The notes: generated from the letters alone by a model not told the origin. Positions 38,474-47,602 are shown, numbered from the stretch's first letter. The stretch is DNA of 64,000 nucleotides from an uncultured Alphaproteobacteria bacterium (GCA_944392235.1 CALXVZ010000003.1:1-64000), one strand, 5' to 3'. Numbers and translations are program-made.

Positions 38474-39186
38474 AATGGTTAAAAATATTTTTTAATTTAA
38501 TTCTTCCTCCTCGTTGTCCTGTTTGTGGAAAGGTTGTTGCCAACAGTGATGCTTTATGCCCGAAATGTTTTGCAAATATTACTTTTATTAGTTTCCCTTA
38601 TTGTAAAAAATGCGGAAAACCTTTAGAACTATTTATCTCTGAAGATGAATTATATTGCGAAGATTGTCTTATCAAGAAATCTCCTTTTCGTTTTTGTCGC
38701 TCTGCTGTTGTGTATGATGATTTTTCAAAAAAAATTATTCTTGATTTTAAATTTTTTGATCATCTTGAAAATAAAAAATTACTGGCAAAATGGTTATTTA
38801 TGGCTGGAAAAGATATTTTTAACGAAGGAGTTGATTATATTATTCCTGTCCCTTTACACTACTCGAGACTCTTTAAACGCAAGTATAATCAATCAGCAGT
38901 CTTATCTGCTACTCTTTCAAAAATGTGTTCAATTCCAGTATTGTATACTACTTTAAAAAAAGTCAAAAAGACTTTACCTCAAGTACATTGTTCCGGTAAA
39001 CAACGTTTAAAAAATATCAAGGGTGCTTTCCAAGTTATTAATCCAGATTCTATTAAAGATAAACGAATCGTTCTTATTGATGATGTTTATACTACAGGCT
39101 CTACATTACGCGAATGTGCTAAAGTTTTAATTAGAGCTGGCGCTAAATCTGTTGACACACTTACCGTTGCTCGTGTTTGTGATTAG
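38467..39186 (+). CDS. comF: ComF family phosphoribosyltransferase-like protein
   Basis: 239 aa. The N-terminus has two Cys pairs (C-P-V-C and C-P-K-C) and a second group (C-K-K-C, C-E-D-C), a zinc ribbon. The C-terminus is a PRTase fold with the PRPP loop V-L-I-D-D-V-Y-T-T-G-S-T. ComF proteins act in DNA uptake for transformation, or in related DNA handling where competence is absent. It is last in the sufS to comF run. Confidence 0.92.
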   Translation: MLKWLKIFFNLILPPRCPVCGKVVANSDALCPKCFANITFISFPYCKKCGKPLELFISEDELYCEDCLIKKSPFRFCRSAVVYDDFSKKIILDFKFFDHLENKKLLAKWLFMAGKDIFNEGVDYIIPVPLHYSRLFKRKYNQSAVLSATLSKMCSIPVLYTTLKKVKKTLPQVHCSGKQRLKNIKGAFQVINPDSIKDKRIVLIDDVYTTGSTLRECAKVLIRAGAKSVDTLTVARVCD

Positions 39187-39204
39187 ATTATATTTCTACA
39201 TAAA

Positions 39205-39237
39205 AATAAGAACCTCTTAATGAGGTTCTTATTCTTT
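39205..39237. terminator. Bidirectional terminator between comF and the aldolase gene
   Basis: AATAAGAACCTC and GAGGTTCTTATT form a 12-bp stem around a 5-base loop (39205-39233). Both flanks are T-rich in their own direction, and convergent genes end on either side. Confidence 0.85.
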
Positions 39238-39250
39238 TGCTTTTTCTTGA

Positions 39251-40291
39251 TTATTTAGCGTACTTCTTTGCCATTACTGAAAGAGGAACAGGCTTAATTT
39301 TATCAGCTTGTCCTGCTGCACCAAATGCAACATAGCGATCAATACATACTTTTTTCATTTCTTCAATTGCTGGCTTTAAGTACTTACGAGGATCAAATTC
39401 TTTTGGATTTTCTGCAAATAACTTTCTGATTGCACCAGTAATTGCCATGCGGCAGTCTGTATCTACATTCACTTTGCGAACACCTGATTTGATGCCTCTT
39501 ACAATTTCTTCAACAGGAACTCCAAATGTTTGTGGAATTGCTCCGCCATATGCATTTATTAAATCTTGCAACTCTTGTGGAACAGATGATGAGCCATGCA
39601 TAACCATGTGTGTATTAGGTAATTTTGCATGTATTTTTTCGATTACATCAATTGCTAAAATATCTCCTGTTGGCTTACGTGTAAATTTATATGCTCCGTG
39701 AGACGTTCCTACAGCAACTGCTAATGCATCGATATTTGTTTCTGCTACAAATTTAGCGGCTTCATCTGGATCTGTCACTAAGCGTTTTTTATCAATTACG
39801 CCTTCTGCTCCGTGACCATCTTCTTTATCTCCTTTTCCTGTCTCTAATGAGCCGATAACACCTAATTCACCTTCTACAGAAGCTCCAACAGCATGAGCTC
39901 TTGCAACTACTTCTTTTGTTACTTGAACATTATATTCAAATGATGATGGAGTTTTTCCATCTGCTTCTAATGAACCGTCCATCATTACTGATGAGTAGCC
40001 ATTAACTAATGCTGATTGACAGATATCTACTGATGAACCATGATCTTGATGTAAACATATTGGCAATTCAGGATACATTTCAATTCCTGCTGCAATCATA
40101 TGACGAATCATTGGATCTCCAGCAAATTTTCTTGCACCTGTTGATGTTTGAATAATTACAGGTGCGTTAACTTCTTTTGCTGCTTCTAATACAGCTATAA
40201 TTTGTTCCATGTCATTAATGTTAAAAGCCGGAACACCATAGTTATTTTCGGCTGCGTGATCTAAAATTTGACGCATTGAAACTAAAGGCAT
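39251..40291 (-). CDS. fba: Class II fructose-bisphosphate aldolase
   Basis: 346 aa from ATG 40291, behind GGGAG and a 6-base spacer. A longer frame to 40420 would cross a terminator and a promoter. The start [13 protein letters not shown] and the metal motif [12 protein letters not shown] mark the class II type common in alphaproteobacteria (CbbA/Fba). D-G-S-L and V-N-V-D-T-D-C-R-M are further active-site segments. It splits fructose-1,6-bisphosphate in glycolysis or makes it in gluconeogenesis. Confidence 0.96.
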   Translation of the reverse strand: MPLVSMRQILDHAAENNYGVPAFNINDMEQIIAVLEAAKEVNAPVIIQTSTGARKFAGDPMIRHMIAAGIEMYPELPICLHQDHGSSVDICQSALVNGYSSVMMDGSLEADGKTPSSFEYNVQVTKEVVARAHAVGASVEGELGVIGSLETGKGDKEDGHGAEGVIDKKRLVTDPDEAAKFVAETNIDALAVAVGTSHGAYKFTRKPTGDILAIDVIEKIHAKLPNTHMVMHGSSSVPQELQDLINAYGGAIPQTFGVPVEEIVRGIKSGVRKVNVDTDCRMAITGAIRKLFAENPKEFDPRKYLKPAIEEMKKVCIDRYVAFGAAGQADKIKPVPLSVMAKKYAK

Positions 40292-40329
40292 TATAATCTC
40301 CCTTTCATAAATATTAATTCTCGTTTCTG

Positions 40330-40357
40330 AATATATAAATTTAGGATATTTTTGCAA
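40330..40357 (-). promoter_or_regulatory. Candidate promoter for fba
   Basis: On the minus strand TTGCAA (40357-40352), 16 bases, then TATATT (40335-40330). Transcription would start about 30 bases upstream of the fba ATG and downstream of the terminator at 40379. Confidence 0.5.
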
Positions 40358-40378
40358 GCAATTTTTATTTTGCCTAAT

Positions 40379-40405
40379 AAAAAAAGTCCGATATTCGGAC
40401 TTTTT
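40379..40405 (-). terminator. Terminator of the 40413-40628 gene
   Basis: Minus-strand GTCCGA-ATA-TCGGAC (paired 40386-40391 with 40395-40400), followed by seven T. It begins 8 bases after the stop of the 71-aa gene. Confidence 0.85.
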
Positions 40406-40412
40406 TCTACTT

Positions 40413-40628
40413 TTATGCAACTTCTTTTTGTTTTTTAAACATTAATACATTTTTTAGCTCTGTATGAATTTGTCTATCTAAACATTTTCCTGTTGCAATA
40501 ACTTTATAGTGATCAAGGATTATTCCATTTATATTTTTACCAGTTCTACTCATACCTGTTGCTATTTTTTTTGTTCCAGATCTGGCAAAGATTTCTCTTT
40601 TTGTTTCTTTAATTGTAGCCTTAATCAT
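40413..40628 (-). CDS. Small basic hypothetical protein (71 aa)
   Basis: 71 aa, strongly basic, starting [20 protein letters not shown] and ending F-K-K-Q-K-E-V-A. A central stretch ([16 protein letters not shown]) looks like beta strands. It has its own ribosome binding site (AAGGAAAT) and an immediate terminator, so it is a compact single-gene unit. I do not recognise a family. The composition would suit binding to RNA or DNA, but that is only inference. Confidence 0.65.
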   Translation of the reverse strand: MIKATIKETKREIFARSGTKKIATGMSRTGKNINGIILDHYKVIATGKCLDRQIHTELKNVLMFKKQKEVA

Positions 40629-40812
40629 ATTTATTTCCTTTCTTACTTATTGACACAATAAATGACACCTATAATTATTTTTGTCAATAAATATTTTATA
40701 TAATCCTGTAAAATTTCTCTTTATATGTATAATATATATTCGAAATGCTTAAATTAAAGTAAATTTTTTTTGCTTTTTGTCAATCTTATTTTCTTTTAAT
40801 TGCTTTATATAT

Positions 40813-40842
40813 AAAAAAAAGACCTAACGAAAGGTCTTTTTT
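40813..40842 (-). terminator. Terminator of tRNA-Ser
   Basis: Minus-strand AAAAGACCT and AGGTCTTTT pair around a 6-base loop and are followed by eight T. The hairpin lies directly downstream of the tRNA CCA end at 40844. Confidence 0.85.
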
Positions 40843-40843
40843 A

Positions 40844-40931
40844 TGGCGGAGTGTACAGGACTCGAACCTGTGCATCCTTATTCGGGATGACGGATTAGCA
40901 ATCCGCTGCATTACCGCTCTGCCAACACTCC
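40844..40931 (-). tRNA. tRNA-Ser (anticodon GCT)
   Basis: An 88-nt class II tRNA with long variable arm. The acceptor GGAGTGT pairs with ACACTCC, the anticodon loop reads TTGCTAA (GCT), the variable arm CATCCCGAATAAGGATG forms a stem, and the T loop GTTCGAGTC is standard. CCA is encoded at 40846-40844. Confidence 0.95.
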
Positions 40932-41056
40932 GTGTGCTTCATATCTTTACATTATGTTTTTTCTAACGTCAATATTTTTTTTTGTTTTTTCTATTATTGA
41001 AAAATTCACAATTTTATATTTTTTACTGCTTTTTAAATAAATTGAACTATTATTAC

Positions 41057-41062
41057 TATAAT
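41057..41062 (+). promoter_or_regulatory. Candidate -10 element upstream of the TerB-like gene
   Basis: A perfect TATAAT lies 20 bases before the ATG at 41082, which has GGAG in the right place. I cannot assign a good -35 element. Confidence 0.3.
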
Positions 41063-41081
41063 AATTTTTTGGAGAAAAAGT

Positions 41082-41513
41082 ATGAATCATGAATATGAAT
41101 ATATTTCAACGTTGAATCCTGATGAAAGAAAACTTTTTGTTGAAAGTTTTTGTTGTATGGTTTGCTCTGATAAAAAAGTTTCAAAAGAGGAAATTGATTT
41201 TTTAAAAAGTATCGGTAAAATGTATGATATTCCTGAAGCAGATATCGTATATATTATGAAAAACTTAAATAAAGATAGTATCTTAAATAGAATTCAAGCA
41301 ATTACTGAAAGAAGAAAAGCTTTACAATTAATTAAAGAATTGTGCTATCTTGCTAATTCTGATAGTGGATTAGATGAAGATGAAATTGATTTTATTATTG
41401 ATATTGCTGAAAAGCTTAATGTTGAAAATGATAAAATTAAACAAATCAATAAATGGGTTTTAGATAAATTGGTATTACTGAAAACTGGTGATATTATTTT
41501 AGAAAATGAATAA
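41082..41513 (+). CDS. TerB-like helical protein
   Basis: 143 aa, all-helical, acidic. The repeated pattern of a helix pair with C-C-M-V-C-S-D-K-K-V-S-K-E-E and later L-A-N-S-D-S-G-L-D-E-D-E resembles the TerB/DjlA-N fold, where such Asp-rich turns may bind metal. The function of TerB-type proteins is poorly known (tellurite resistance, membrane-linked chaperone modules). No ter genes are near. Confidence in the family is moderate, and in the gene itself high. Confidence 0.7.
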   Translation: MNHEYEYISTLNPDERKLFVESFCCMVCSDKKVSKEEIDFLKSIGKMYDIPEADIVYIMKNLNKDSILNRIQAITERRKALQLIKELCYLANSDSGLDEDEIDFIIDIAEKLNVENDKIKQINKWVLDKLVLLKTGDIILENE

Positions 41514-41541
41514 GATCTTTTAGCTCTTCATTATTTTTCCT

Positions 41542-41569
41542 TTGATTTTGCCTATTTTTTTGGTATACT
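41542..41569 (+). promoter_or_regulatory. Extended -10 promoter for the 41597 gene
   Basis: TTGATT (41542-41547), 16 bases, and TATACT (41564-41569) preceded by TGG, an extended -10. The ATG follows 28 bases later with GGAG upstream. Confidence 0.55.
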
Positions 41570-41596
41570 AGCTATGTTAGTGATGGAGCATAGCTG

Positions 41597-42478
41597 ATGT
41601 CTTTCGAGTGGTTTGATAAAGAATTATCTAGAGTTATTAATAGGGCAATTGCTAATTGCTCTAATTTTGGTGTTGTATCTCATGATACAGACCTTCTTCT
41701 TTTGAAAAATAAAGTAGCACATCTTCACACTTCTGCTTTTTCTGATTTATCTAATTATTATTACTCTATTACAAAGGCTTCTTGTTTTTGTGATAGACTT
41801 GAGGAGTATGCTCATTCTTTGGATGTTGATGTAAAAGAAAATATTATTTTAACTGAAGATAATTATAGGGAAATTTTAGGTGGAATTAATTTTTTTCGTT
41901 CTTTGATACATCCCGATAATATTCCTATCTCTAAGACTATTGAGCATAATGCTAAAAGACATTTACCCGAATTTAAAAATATATTACTCCTCGAAGAATA
42001 TAATCAGCAAGCTCTTCGAATTCATGATATGAAACGTGGGTATACTCGGCTTAAACGCAAAAATCAACAGCCTTCAAAAGATTATGAAAGAAGTGCTTCT
42101 TCTTTCTTTGAAGATGTTTTGAACGATGATAATTTAAAAGAAATAAAACCGTGTCATGAAAAGCTTATGTTGTATATAAATTGTTTAAAAATTGTGGATT
42201 GTCTTCCCTCTGACAAATATGGGAGATTATCTAAATTTCAGTTGAAGAAAAAGTTTAATTTAGCTATTAAAGTTACAGCAAATATATTAGAAAATACTTT
42301 ACCTGCTCAATCTTCCTTATATCATGATTTATCTCTTAAAGCTGCTTATGAAGAAAATAAATATCATAATGCAATTGTAAAATTAAAACAATATACTAAC
42401 TCTCAACAGAAGACTCCTAAATTACGTTCTATTGATATTCGAAATAAAAAGGCTTTTGATGAATGGTATTATAAATAA
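41597..42478 (+). CDS. Hypothetical helical protein (293 aa)
   Basis: 293 aa, no signal peptide or TM. It begins MSFEWFDKELSRVINRAIAN and is predicted mostly helical and basic towards the C-terminus (ending D-E-W-Y-Y-K). There is a short H-D-T-D-L motif near residue 29. It has its own promoter and terminator, so it is a single-gene unit between the TerB-like gene and glycogen phosphorylase. I do not recognise a family; an intracellular regulatory or host-directed role cannot be told apart. Confidence 0.7.
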   Translation: MSFEWFDKELSRVINRAIANCSNFGVVSHDTDLLLLKNKVAHLHTSAFSDLSNYYYSITKASCFCDRLEEYAHSLDVDVKENIILTEDNYREILGGINFFRSLIHPDNIPISKTIEHNAKRHLPEFKNILLLEEYNQQALRIHDMKRGYTRLKRKNQQPSKDYERSASSFFEDVLNDDNLKEIKPCHEKLMLYINCLKIVDCLPSDKYGRLSKFQLKKKFNLAIKVTANILENTLPAQSSLYHDLSLKAAYEENKYHNAIVKLKQYTNSQQKTPKLRSIDIRNKKAFDEWYYK

Positions 42479-42512
42479 AAAATCCTTTAGTTTTGACTAA
42501 AGGATTTTTTAT
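42479..42512 (+). terminator. Terminator after the 41597 gene
   Basis: AAAATCCTTTAG (42479-42490) pairs with CTAAAGGATTTT (42497-42508), with a T-run after the stem. The gene stop is at 42478, so the hairpin begins at once. On the minus strand it could also serve glycogen phosphorylase. Confidence 0.85.
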
Positions 42513-42531
42513 TATTAGTATCTCTAATTTT

Positions 42532-45039
42532 CTATGCCGACTTTGCATCTCCAACATATAAATCTTTCTCTATTTGATTTATACTCTTGATATGCCAAAT
42601 CTTTTCTGCATATTCTTTTACAGCTCTGTCACTGGAAAAATATCCTACTCTAGCAACATTGTATATTGCTTTTTTTGCCCACTCTTCTTTTCTTAGATAA
42701 GCTTTTTCAGCCTCTCTCATTGATTTATTAAAGGCCTCTAAATCTGCTAATACGAAGAAGTAATCACGATTAAGTAGTTCATCAAAAATTGGCTTAAATA
42801 ATGATGGAGCATCTTTTTCGCAAAATAAATTTGATGTCAAAGTATTTAAAATTCTCTTTATATACTCAGAATCCTCATATATCTTTCTAGGATTATATGT
42901 TGGACGCATTGCTTGAATTTCATGCTCTCGCAAACCGAATAAGAAGAAATTATCTTCTCCAACAGCTTCGCGAATCTCAATATTTGCCCCATCATATGTT
43001 CCTACAGTGAGAGCGCCATTAAGTGCAAATTTCATATTACCCGTCCCGGATGCTTCAAATCCTGCTGTAGAAATTTGCAAACTTACATCTGCCGCAGGAA
43101 TTAAAATTTCTGCTAATGATACTTTATAGTCAGGAACAAAAACAACTTTCAATGCATCTCCAACTTTCGGATCATTATTAACAACTTTTGCCACATTATT
43201 TATTAATTTAATAATGAGCTTTGCAAATGTATACGATGGAGCGGCTTTTCCTGCAAAAATATATGTTTTAGGACATATTGGGCGGACATTATCTCTTACT
43301 ATAGCAAGATAATCTCCAATTACTTGTAGGATTGCCATTAATTGTCTCTTATATTCATGGATACGTTTTGCTTGAACAACAAACATACTACTTGTTGTTA
43401 TGGCTACATTTGTTTTCTTAAATACTTCATGACGAAGTAATTCTTTATTTGCTTTTTTAATTTTCATAAATTGCTTAACAAAATCTGTATCTTCTGCGTA
43501 TTCTACAATTTTTTCTAATAAATCAAGATTTGATATCCAGTCTTTTCCTATCTTATCCGAAATTAATGTTGCTAAATTTGTATTTGCATGAAGTAACCAT
43601 CTCCTTGGTGTTATGCCATTAGTGATATTCATGAATTTTTCTGGCCATAATTCATAAAATTCTGGTACTAATGATGTTTTAATTAATTCTGAGTGTATTT
43701 TTGCTACCCCATTTACTGAAAATGATCCAACTATTGATAAATTTGCCATCCTAATAATTTGTGCATCACCTTCTCCGGAAACGATTGAAACTTTAGCTAA
43801 TTTCTCACTTGTCTCTCCAAATTTTGTCTTTGCAAATTCTATGAAACGACGATTTATTTCATAGATTATTTGTAAATGTCTTGGCAACATGTGTTGGAAA
43901 TATTTAACTGGCCATGTTTCCAAAGCTTCTGGTAATAAAGTATGGTTTGTATATGCGAATACTTTTGTAACGATATTCCATGAACTTTCCCACTCTTGTC
44001 CGTATACATCAATCAAAAGTCTCATCATTTCTACAATTGCCAAAGCTGGGTGTGTATCATTTAATTGAATACTTATCGAATCTGGCATCTTGTCAAAATC
44101 ATTGCTTTTTTCTAAAAATCGTCTGAATATATCTTGTATAGCACATGATACAAAGAAATATTGTTGAGATAGTCTTAGAGCTTTTCCTGATTCAATCGCA
44201 TCTGATGGATATAAAACTTTAGAAATTGCCTCTGTTTTTATTTTATCTTCAACTGCTTCTATATAGCCACCATTATTGAAGATATCTATATCGAATTCAT
44301 CATCTGTTTTGGCTGAGAATAGACGCAAATAGTTCACAGCTTTACCATCATAGCCAACTACCGGAAAATCATATGGAACACCATATAATGTTTGCGTGTT
44401 TGCCCAAACGTAGGTATCTTTTCCATTTACATCTTTATAAGTTTCTACATTGCCAAACAATGGTATTGTGACTTGTCTATCCGGTCTTGCGAGCTCCCAC
44501 GGAGAAAAATCCGAAAACCAGTTATCTGCTTGTTCTATCTGCCAGCCATTCTCAAATTTTTGCTTAAATAAGCCAAATTGGTAATTAATACCATAACCGA
44601 ATCCAGGTAATCCTAATGTTGCCATAGAATCTAGATAACATGCTGCTAATCGTCCTAATCCGCCGTTTCCAAGTGCTGGGTCGTATTCTGTATCAAAAAT
44701 TTCCTCTAAGGAAATATCTGGGAAGCCTTCTATCTTTATGTCTTTTAGTAGATTATACAAACCTAAATTATGTAAATTATTCTCCAATGAGCGTCCTATT
44801 AAGTATTCAATTGATAAATAGTAAACTCGTTTAGCTGAATGTTGATTATATTGCGCCATGGTTTTATACATCTCATCCATCGCAAATTCTCTTACAGCTA
44901 ATGAAATTGCATATAAAGCCTCTTCCTTAGTTATCTCACAACTTCTTTTTCCTATAAAATATTTTATATAATGCTCTATCGAAAGTTTTAATCGTGCTTT
45001 TCTCATTTCATCGCTAATTTCTAGATTTTCTTTTTTCAA
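42532..45039 (-). CDS. glgP: Glycogen/maltodextrin phosphorylase
   Basis: 835 aa, GT35 family. The PLP Lys lies in E-A-S-G-T-G-N-M-K-F-A-L-N-G-A-L, and G-N-G-G-L-G-R-L-A-A-C-Y (about 110-121) is the N-terminal signature. It releases glucose-1-phosphate from alpha-1,4-glucans with phosphate. No other glycogen gene (glgA, glgB, glgC, malQ) is in the window. glgP and malP cannot be separated without comparison. It is divergent from the TolC-family gene. Confidence 0.93.
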   Translation of the reverse strand: MKKENLEISDEMRKARLKLSIEHYIKYFIGKRSCEITKEEALYAISLAVREFAMDEMYKTMAQYNQHSAKRVYYLSIEYLIGRSLENNLHNLGLYNLLKDIKIEGFPDISLEEIFDTEYDPALGNGGLGRLAACYLDSMATLGLPGFGYGINYQFGLFKQKFENGWQIEQADNWFSDFSPWELARPDRQVTIPLFGNVETYKDVNGKDTYVWANTQTLYGVPYDFPVVGYDGKAVNYLRLFSAKTDDEFDIDIFNNGGYIEAVEDKIKTEAISKVLYPSDAIESGKALRLSQQYFFVSCAIQDIFRRFLEKSNDFDKMPDSISIQLNDTHPALAIVEMMRLLIDVYGQEWESSWNIVTKVFAYTNHTLLPEALETWPVKYFQHMLPRHLQIIYEINRRFIEFAKTKFGETSEKLAKVSIVSGEGDAQIIRMANLSIVGSFSVNGVAKIHSELIKTSLVPEFYELWPEKFMNITNGITPRRWLLHANTNLATLISDKIGKDWISNLDLLEKIVEYAEDTDFVKQFMKIKKANKELLRHEVFKKTNVAITTSSMFVVQAKRIHEYKRQLMAILQVIGDYLAIVRDNVRPICPKTYIFAGKAAPSYTFAKLIIKLINNVAKVVNNDPKVGDALKVVFVPDYKVSLAEILIPAADVSLQISTAGFEASGTGNMKFALNGALTVGTYDGANIEIREAVGEDNFFLFGLREHEIQAMRPTYNPRKIYEDSEYIKRILNTLTSNLFCEKDAPSLFKPIFDELLNRDYFFVLADLEAFNKSMREAEKAYLRKEEWAKKAIYNVARVGYFSSDRAVKEYAEKIWHIKSINQIEKDLYVGDAKSA

Positions 45040-45146
45040 TGTATAATCTCCCTAATTAAACATACTTTACTATTCACAAAATTAAGGCAAAATAGTTTGA
45101 ATTTTCGTTAATAATATAAGATTATTAGTAAAAATATAAATGGTAA

Positions 45147-45175
45147 TTGATTTTTTTTTAACATTTCGATGTTAT
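45147..45175 (+). promoter_or_regulatory. Candidate promoter for the TolC-family gene
   Basis: TTGATT (45147-45152), 17 bases, TGTTAT (45170-45175). Each hexamer has two mismatches, so support is modest. Confidence 0.3.
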
Positions 45176-45227
45176 TACAAACTTGAAGGAATTTTTATTT
45201 ATAAAAAATGGGAAAAGGATTTTTGAT

Positions 45228-46598
45228 ATGAAAAAGCTAGGTGTTTTTGCTTTGGCTCTCACGGTCTCAACTGCTCTTTCTGCTCAGGCTGATACTCTTG
45301 AAACAGCTTTGGCCAAGGCTTATGAATATAATCCTGCATTAAAAGCAGCTAGAGCTGCGACTAGTGCTGTCGATGAAAATGTGGCTATTGCTAAATCAGG
45401 ATATCGTCCGACTTTAAGTATTGATGGGGGATATAGCGACTCTAAAATAAATACAAATAGAATGGAAAATGGCATTGCCCAGCGTCCTATTGATGGATAT
45501 GAAAGAACTCTTGCTGCAACAATTTCTCAACCTATTTTTAGCGGTTTTCAAACTATAAATTCTGTTAGTTCGGCTAAAAGTTCTGTTAAAGCAGCTCAAG
45601 CTAGTCTTATGTCTACTGAACAAAGTTTATTGTTAAATGCTGCTACTGCTTATTTGAATGTATTGAGAGATGAGGCTATTGTTAAACTTCAGAAAAATAA
45701 TGAAAAACTTTTAAAAAAAGAATTAGAAGAAACTCGTGAACGTTTTAAAGTTGGTGAGGTTACAACGACTGACGTTTCTCAGGCTGAAGCTAGTTACGCT
45801 TCTGCTCAATCTCAAAGAATTTCCGCAGAAGGTGATTTAGAAGCTTCTAAAGCTGTTTATAAACAAATTATTGGTGAGGATCCTAAGGAAACAAAAGATC
45901 CTAAAGAAATTGTAAAAATGTTTCCTAAAAGTATCGATGAAGCTTTAGAATATGCTAAAGTGCATAACTATGATTTAAATGCCGCAAAGCATACCTTAAA
46001 ATCGAAAAAATATGATGTAAAAACTAAACAAGGTGAATTGCTTCCTTCTATTAACGCTTATGCTTCTGCTGGACGCTTAAAGAGCCAAGACTATACTTTA
46101 GATAAAAATCCAACTGATAATTCTGTTGAATTGGGTGTTAATTTCTCTATTCCTCTTTATAATGCAGGCTCTAGTCGTGCAAAAATTCGTCAAAGCAAAT
46201 ATTATCGTTGGCAGGCTCAAGAGGATCTCTTAAATACACAAGATATTTTACACTCTGAAATTACAAGCTATTGGGAATATTTATGCGCTAATAAAGCTAA
46301 AATAGAATCTGTAAAAGCTCAAATTAAAGCTTATCAAGTTGCCTTAAATGGTGTTCGAGAAGAAGAAGCTTTAGGTAATAGAACAGTGCTTGATGTGTTA
46401 AATCAATATCAGTATCTTCTTGATTCTGAAGTAGAAGAAGTAACAACTCGGCATGGTTACTATGTTGCAGGATTGCAACTTCTTCAAGCTATGGGTAAAT
46501 TGACAGCAAAAGATTTAAAATTAAATGTTGATTTATATGATGCTGATGCTAAATATAAAGAGACTTCTGGAAAATGGTTGTCTACAAGTATTGATTAA
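45228..46598 (+). CDS. tolC: TolC-family outer membrane efflux protein
   Basis: 456 aa from ATG 45228 behind AAGGA; this start gives a clean signal peptide ending A-Q-A before D-T-L-E-T-A-L. A longer frame from 45183 would add 15 residues in front of the signal peptide. Two OEP repeats are seen, each with the R-x-x-F/Y-x-x-G-x-x-T/S-x-x-D-V motif (E-R-F-K-V-G-E-V-T-T-T-D-V and E-E-A-L-G-N-R-T-V-L-D-V). It would form the trimeric outer-membrane tunnel for tripartite pumps or type I secretion. No pump genes are adjacent. Confidence 0.93.
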   Translation: MKKLGVFALALTVSTALSAQADTLETALAKAYEYNPALKAARAATSAVDENVAIAKSGYRPTLSIDGGYSDSKINTNRMENGIAQRPIDGYERTLAATISQPIFSGFQTINSVSSAKSSVKAAQASLMSTEQSLLLNAATAYLNVLRDEAIVKLQKNNEKLLKKELEETRERFKVGEVTTTDVSQAEASYASAQSQRISAEGDLEASKAVYKQIIGEDPKETKDPKEIVKMFPKSIDEALEYAKVHNYDLNAAKHTLKSKKYDVKTKQGELLPSINAYASAGRLKSQDYTLDKNPTDNSVELGVNFSIPLYNAGSSRAKIRQSKYYRWQAQEDLLNTQDILHSEITSYWEYLCANKAKIESVKAQIKAYQVALNGVREEEALGNRTVLDVLNQYQYLLDSEVEEVTTRHGYYVAGLQLLQAMGKLTAKDLKLNVDLYDADAKYKETSGKWLSTSID

Positions 46599-46614
46599 CT
46601 CATAGGATTTTTAA

Positions 46615-46851
46615 ATGTCTGAACTAAAAAATAATACTGACGATAATATAACTGAATTTGTGCGTCAAAGTATTGTGCAGAACAAAGGAAATAAAGACTG
46701 CATTCGTGATTTTTCTGGTGATGTCTTTGAATTGACATCAGATATGCGTATTAAAGACTATTATTTTGATCAAGATAATAAACCAGAGATTAACGGTATT
46801 GCAGAAAGTATTTTACATAAATATGCAAGATTACTTTGTATTTCTAAATAA
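46615..46851 (+). CDS. Small acidic hypothetical protein downstream of tolC
   Basis: 78 aa, acidic (Asn, Asp and Glu rich in the first half), no TM. It starts 16 bases after the tolC stop behind AGGATTTTTA and is followed by a terminator, so it belongs to the tolC transcription unit. In many alphaproteobacteria a PopZ-like (DUF2497) gene follows tolC, but the C-terminal PopZ motif is not seen here, so I do not name it. Confidence 0.6.
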   Translation: MSELKNNTDDNITEFVRQSIVQNKGNKDCIRDFSGDVFELTSDMRIKDYYFDQDNKPEINGIAESILHKYARLLCISK

Positions 46852-46868
46852 GTTTTGACTTTTCTTAT

Positions 46869-46899
46869 AAAGGTTCTAAGTTCTTCTTAGGGCCTTTTT
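46869..46899 (+). terminator. Terminator of the tolC unit
   Basis: AAAGGTTCTAAG pairs with CTTAGGGCCTTT (two G-T pairs) around a 5-base loop, followed by T-rich sequence, 17 bases after the stop. Confidence 0.65.
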
Positions 46900-46925
46900 C
46901 TATATCATCGGCATTTTATATACAC

Positions 46926-46957
46926 AAAAAAAGAGCAAGATTTTCTCTTGCTCTTTT
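46926..46957 (-). terminator. Terminator of infC
   Basis: Minus-strand AAAAGAGCAAGA and TCTTGCTCTTTT (12 bp, 5-base loop) followed by TTTTTTT. It ends the transcript shortly after infC, so rpmI and rplT are not co-transcribed here. Confidence 0.9.
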
Positions 46958-46972
46958 CTTTATTTTTCTTTT

Positions 46973-47512
46973 TTAAGCTGGAGATATAATCATAAACATT
47001 TGCTTTCCTTCTAACTTTGGAGCAGCATCTACTTTACATACTCCTTCAAGATCTTCCAACAACCTGTTTAAGACTTCTTTTCCCATATCATTAGCGCTCA
47101 TTTCTCTTCCTTTATAGCGCATTGTAAATTTTACTTTATCCCCTTGCTCTAAGAATTTTTTTGCTTGTTTTACTTTTACCTCATAGTCATGAGTATCTAT
47201 CATAGGACGTAATTTTAATTCTTTAATATTTACGATTTTTTGATTCTTTTTCGCTTCATTTTTCTTTTTCTGCATTTCATATTTATATTTTCCATAGTCT
47301 AATACTTTGCAGACAGGAGGATTTACTTGTGGGGATATTTCTATTAAATCGAGCCCTACTTCTTGAGCTATCTTTAGTGCTTCTGTTATTGAAACTATGC
47401 CTAAATTTTCCCCATTATAATTTATTAAGCGAACTTCTTTTGATTTTATCTCTCTATTTATGCGCGGTCCGTCACTTTCACGTACTGGTGCATTTGTATT
47501 TTCTGTAGCTAT
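46973..47512 (-). CDS. infC: Translation initiation factor IF-3, probable AUA start
   Basis: 179 aa from codon ATA at 47512. The frame has no ATG near the N-terminus. GGAGG (47522-47518) sits 5 bases before the in-frame ATA, whereas the TTG at 47524 has no upstream ribosome binding site and overlaps that GGAGG. Unusual AUU, AUC or AUA starts are well known for infC, where IF-3 rejects its own start codon and so limits its level. The N-domain (G-P-R-I-N-R-E-I), the linker and the C-domain (K-F-T-M-R-Y-K-G-R-E) are complete. The customary rpmI-rplT genes do not follow. Confidence 0.9.
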   Translation of the reverse strand: MATENTNAPVRESDGPRINREIKSKEVRLINYNGENLGIVSITEALKIAQEVGLDLIEISPQVNPPVCKVLDYGKYKYEMQKKKNEAKKNQKIVNIKELKLRPMIDTHDYEVKVKQAKKFLEQGDKVKFTMRYKGREMSANDMGKEVLNRLLEDLEGVCKVDAAPKLEGKQMFMIISPA

Positions 47513-47602
47513 GACTGCCTCCAATAAAAAATTAATGTTACTCTCTTATATATAAGGAAATTTATTGTATTTCGCAACAAAAATCTTTATTTAATTTTTA
47601 AC

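Noticed and set aside
40292-40420. Long N-terminal extension of the aldolase
   Set aside because: It crosses the terminator of the upstream gene and a promoter; the class II family starts at M-P-L-V-S-M-R.
46615-46851. PopZ/DUF2497 gene after tolC
   Set aside because: The position fits, but the conserved C-terminal helices of that family are not seen in this 78-aa protein.
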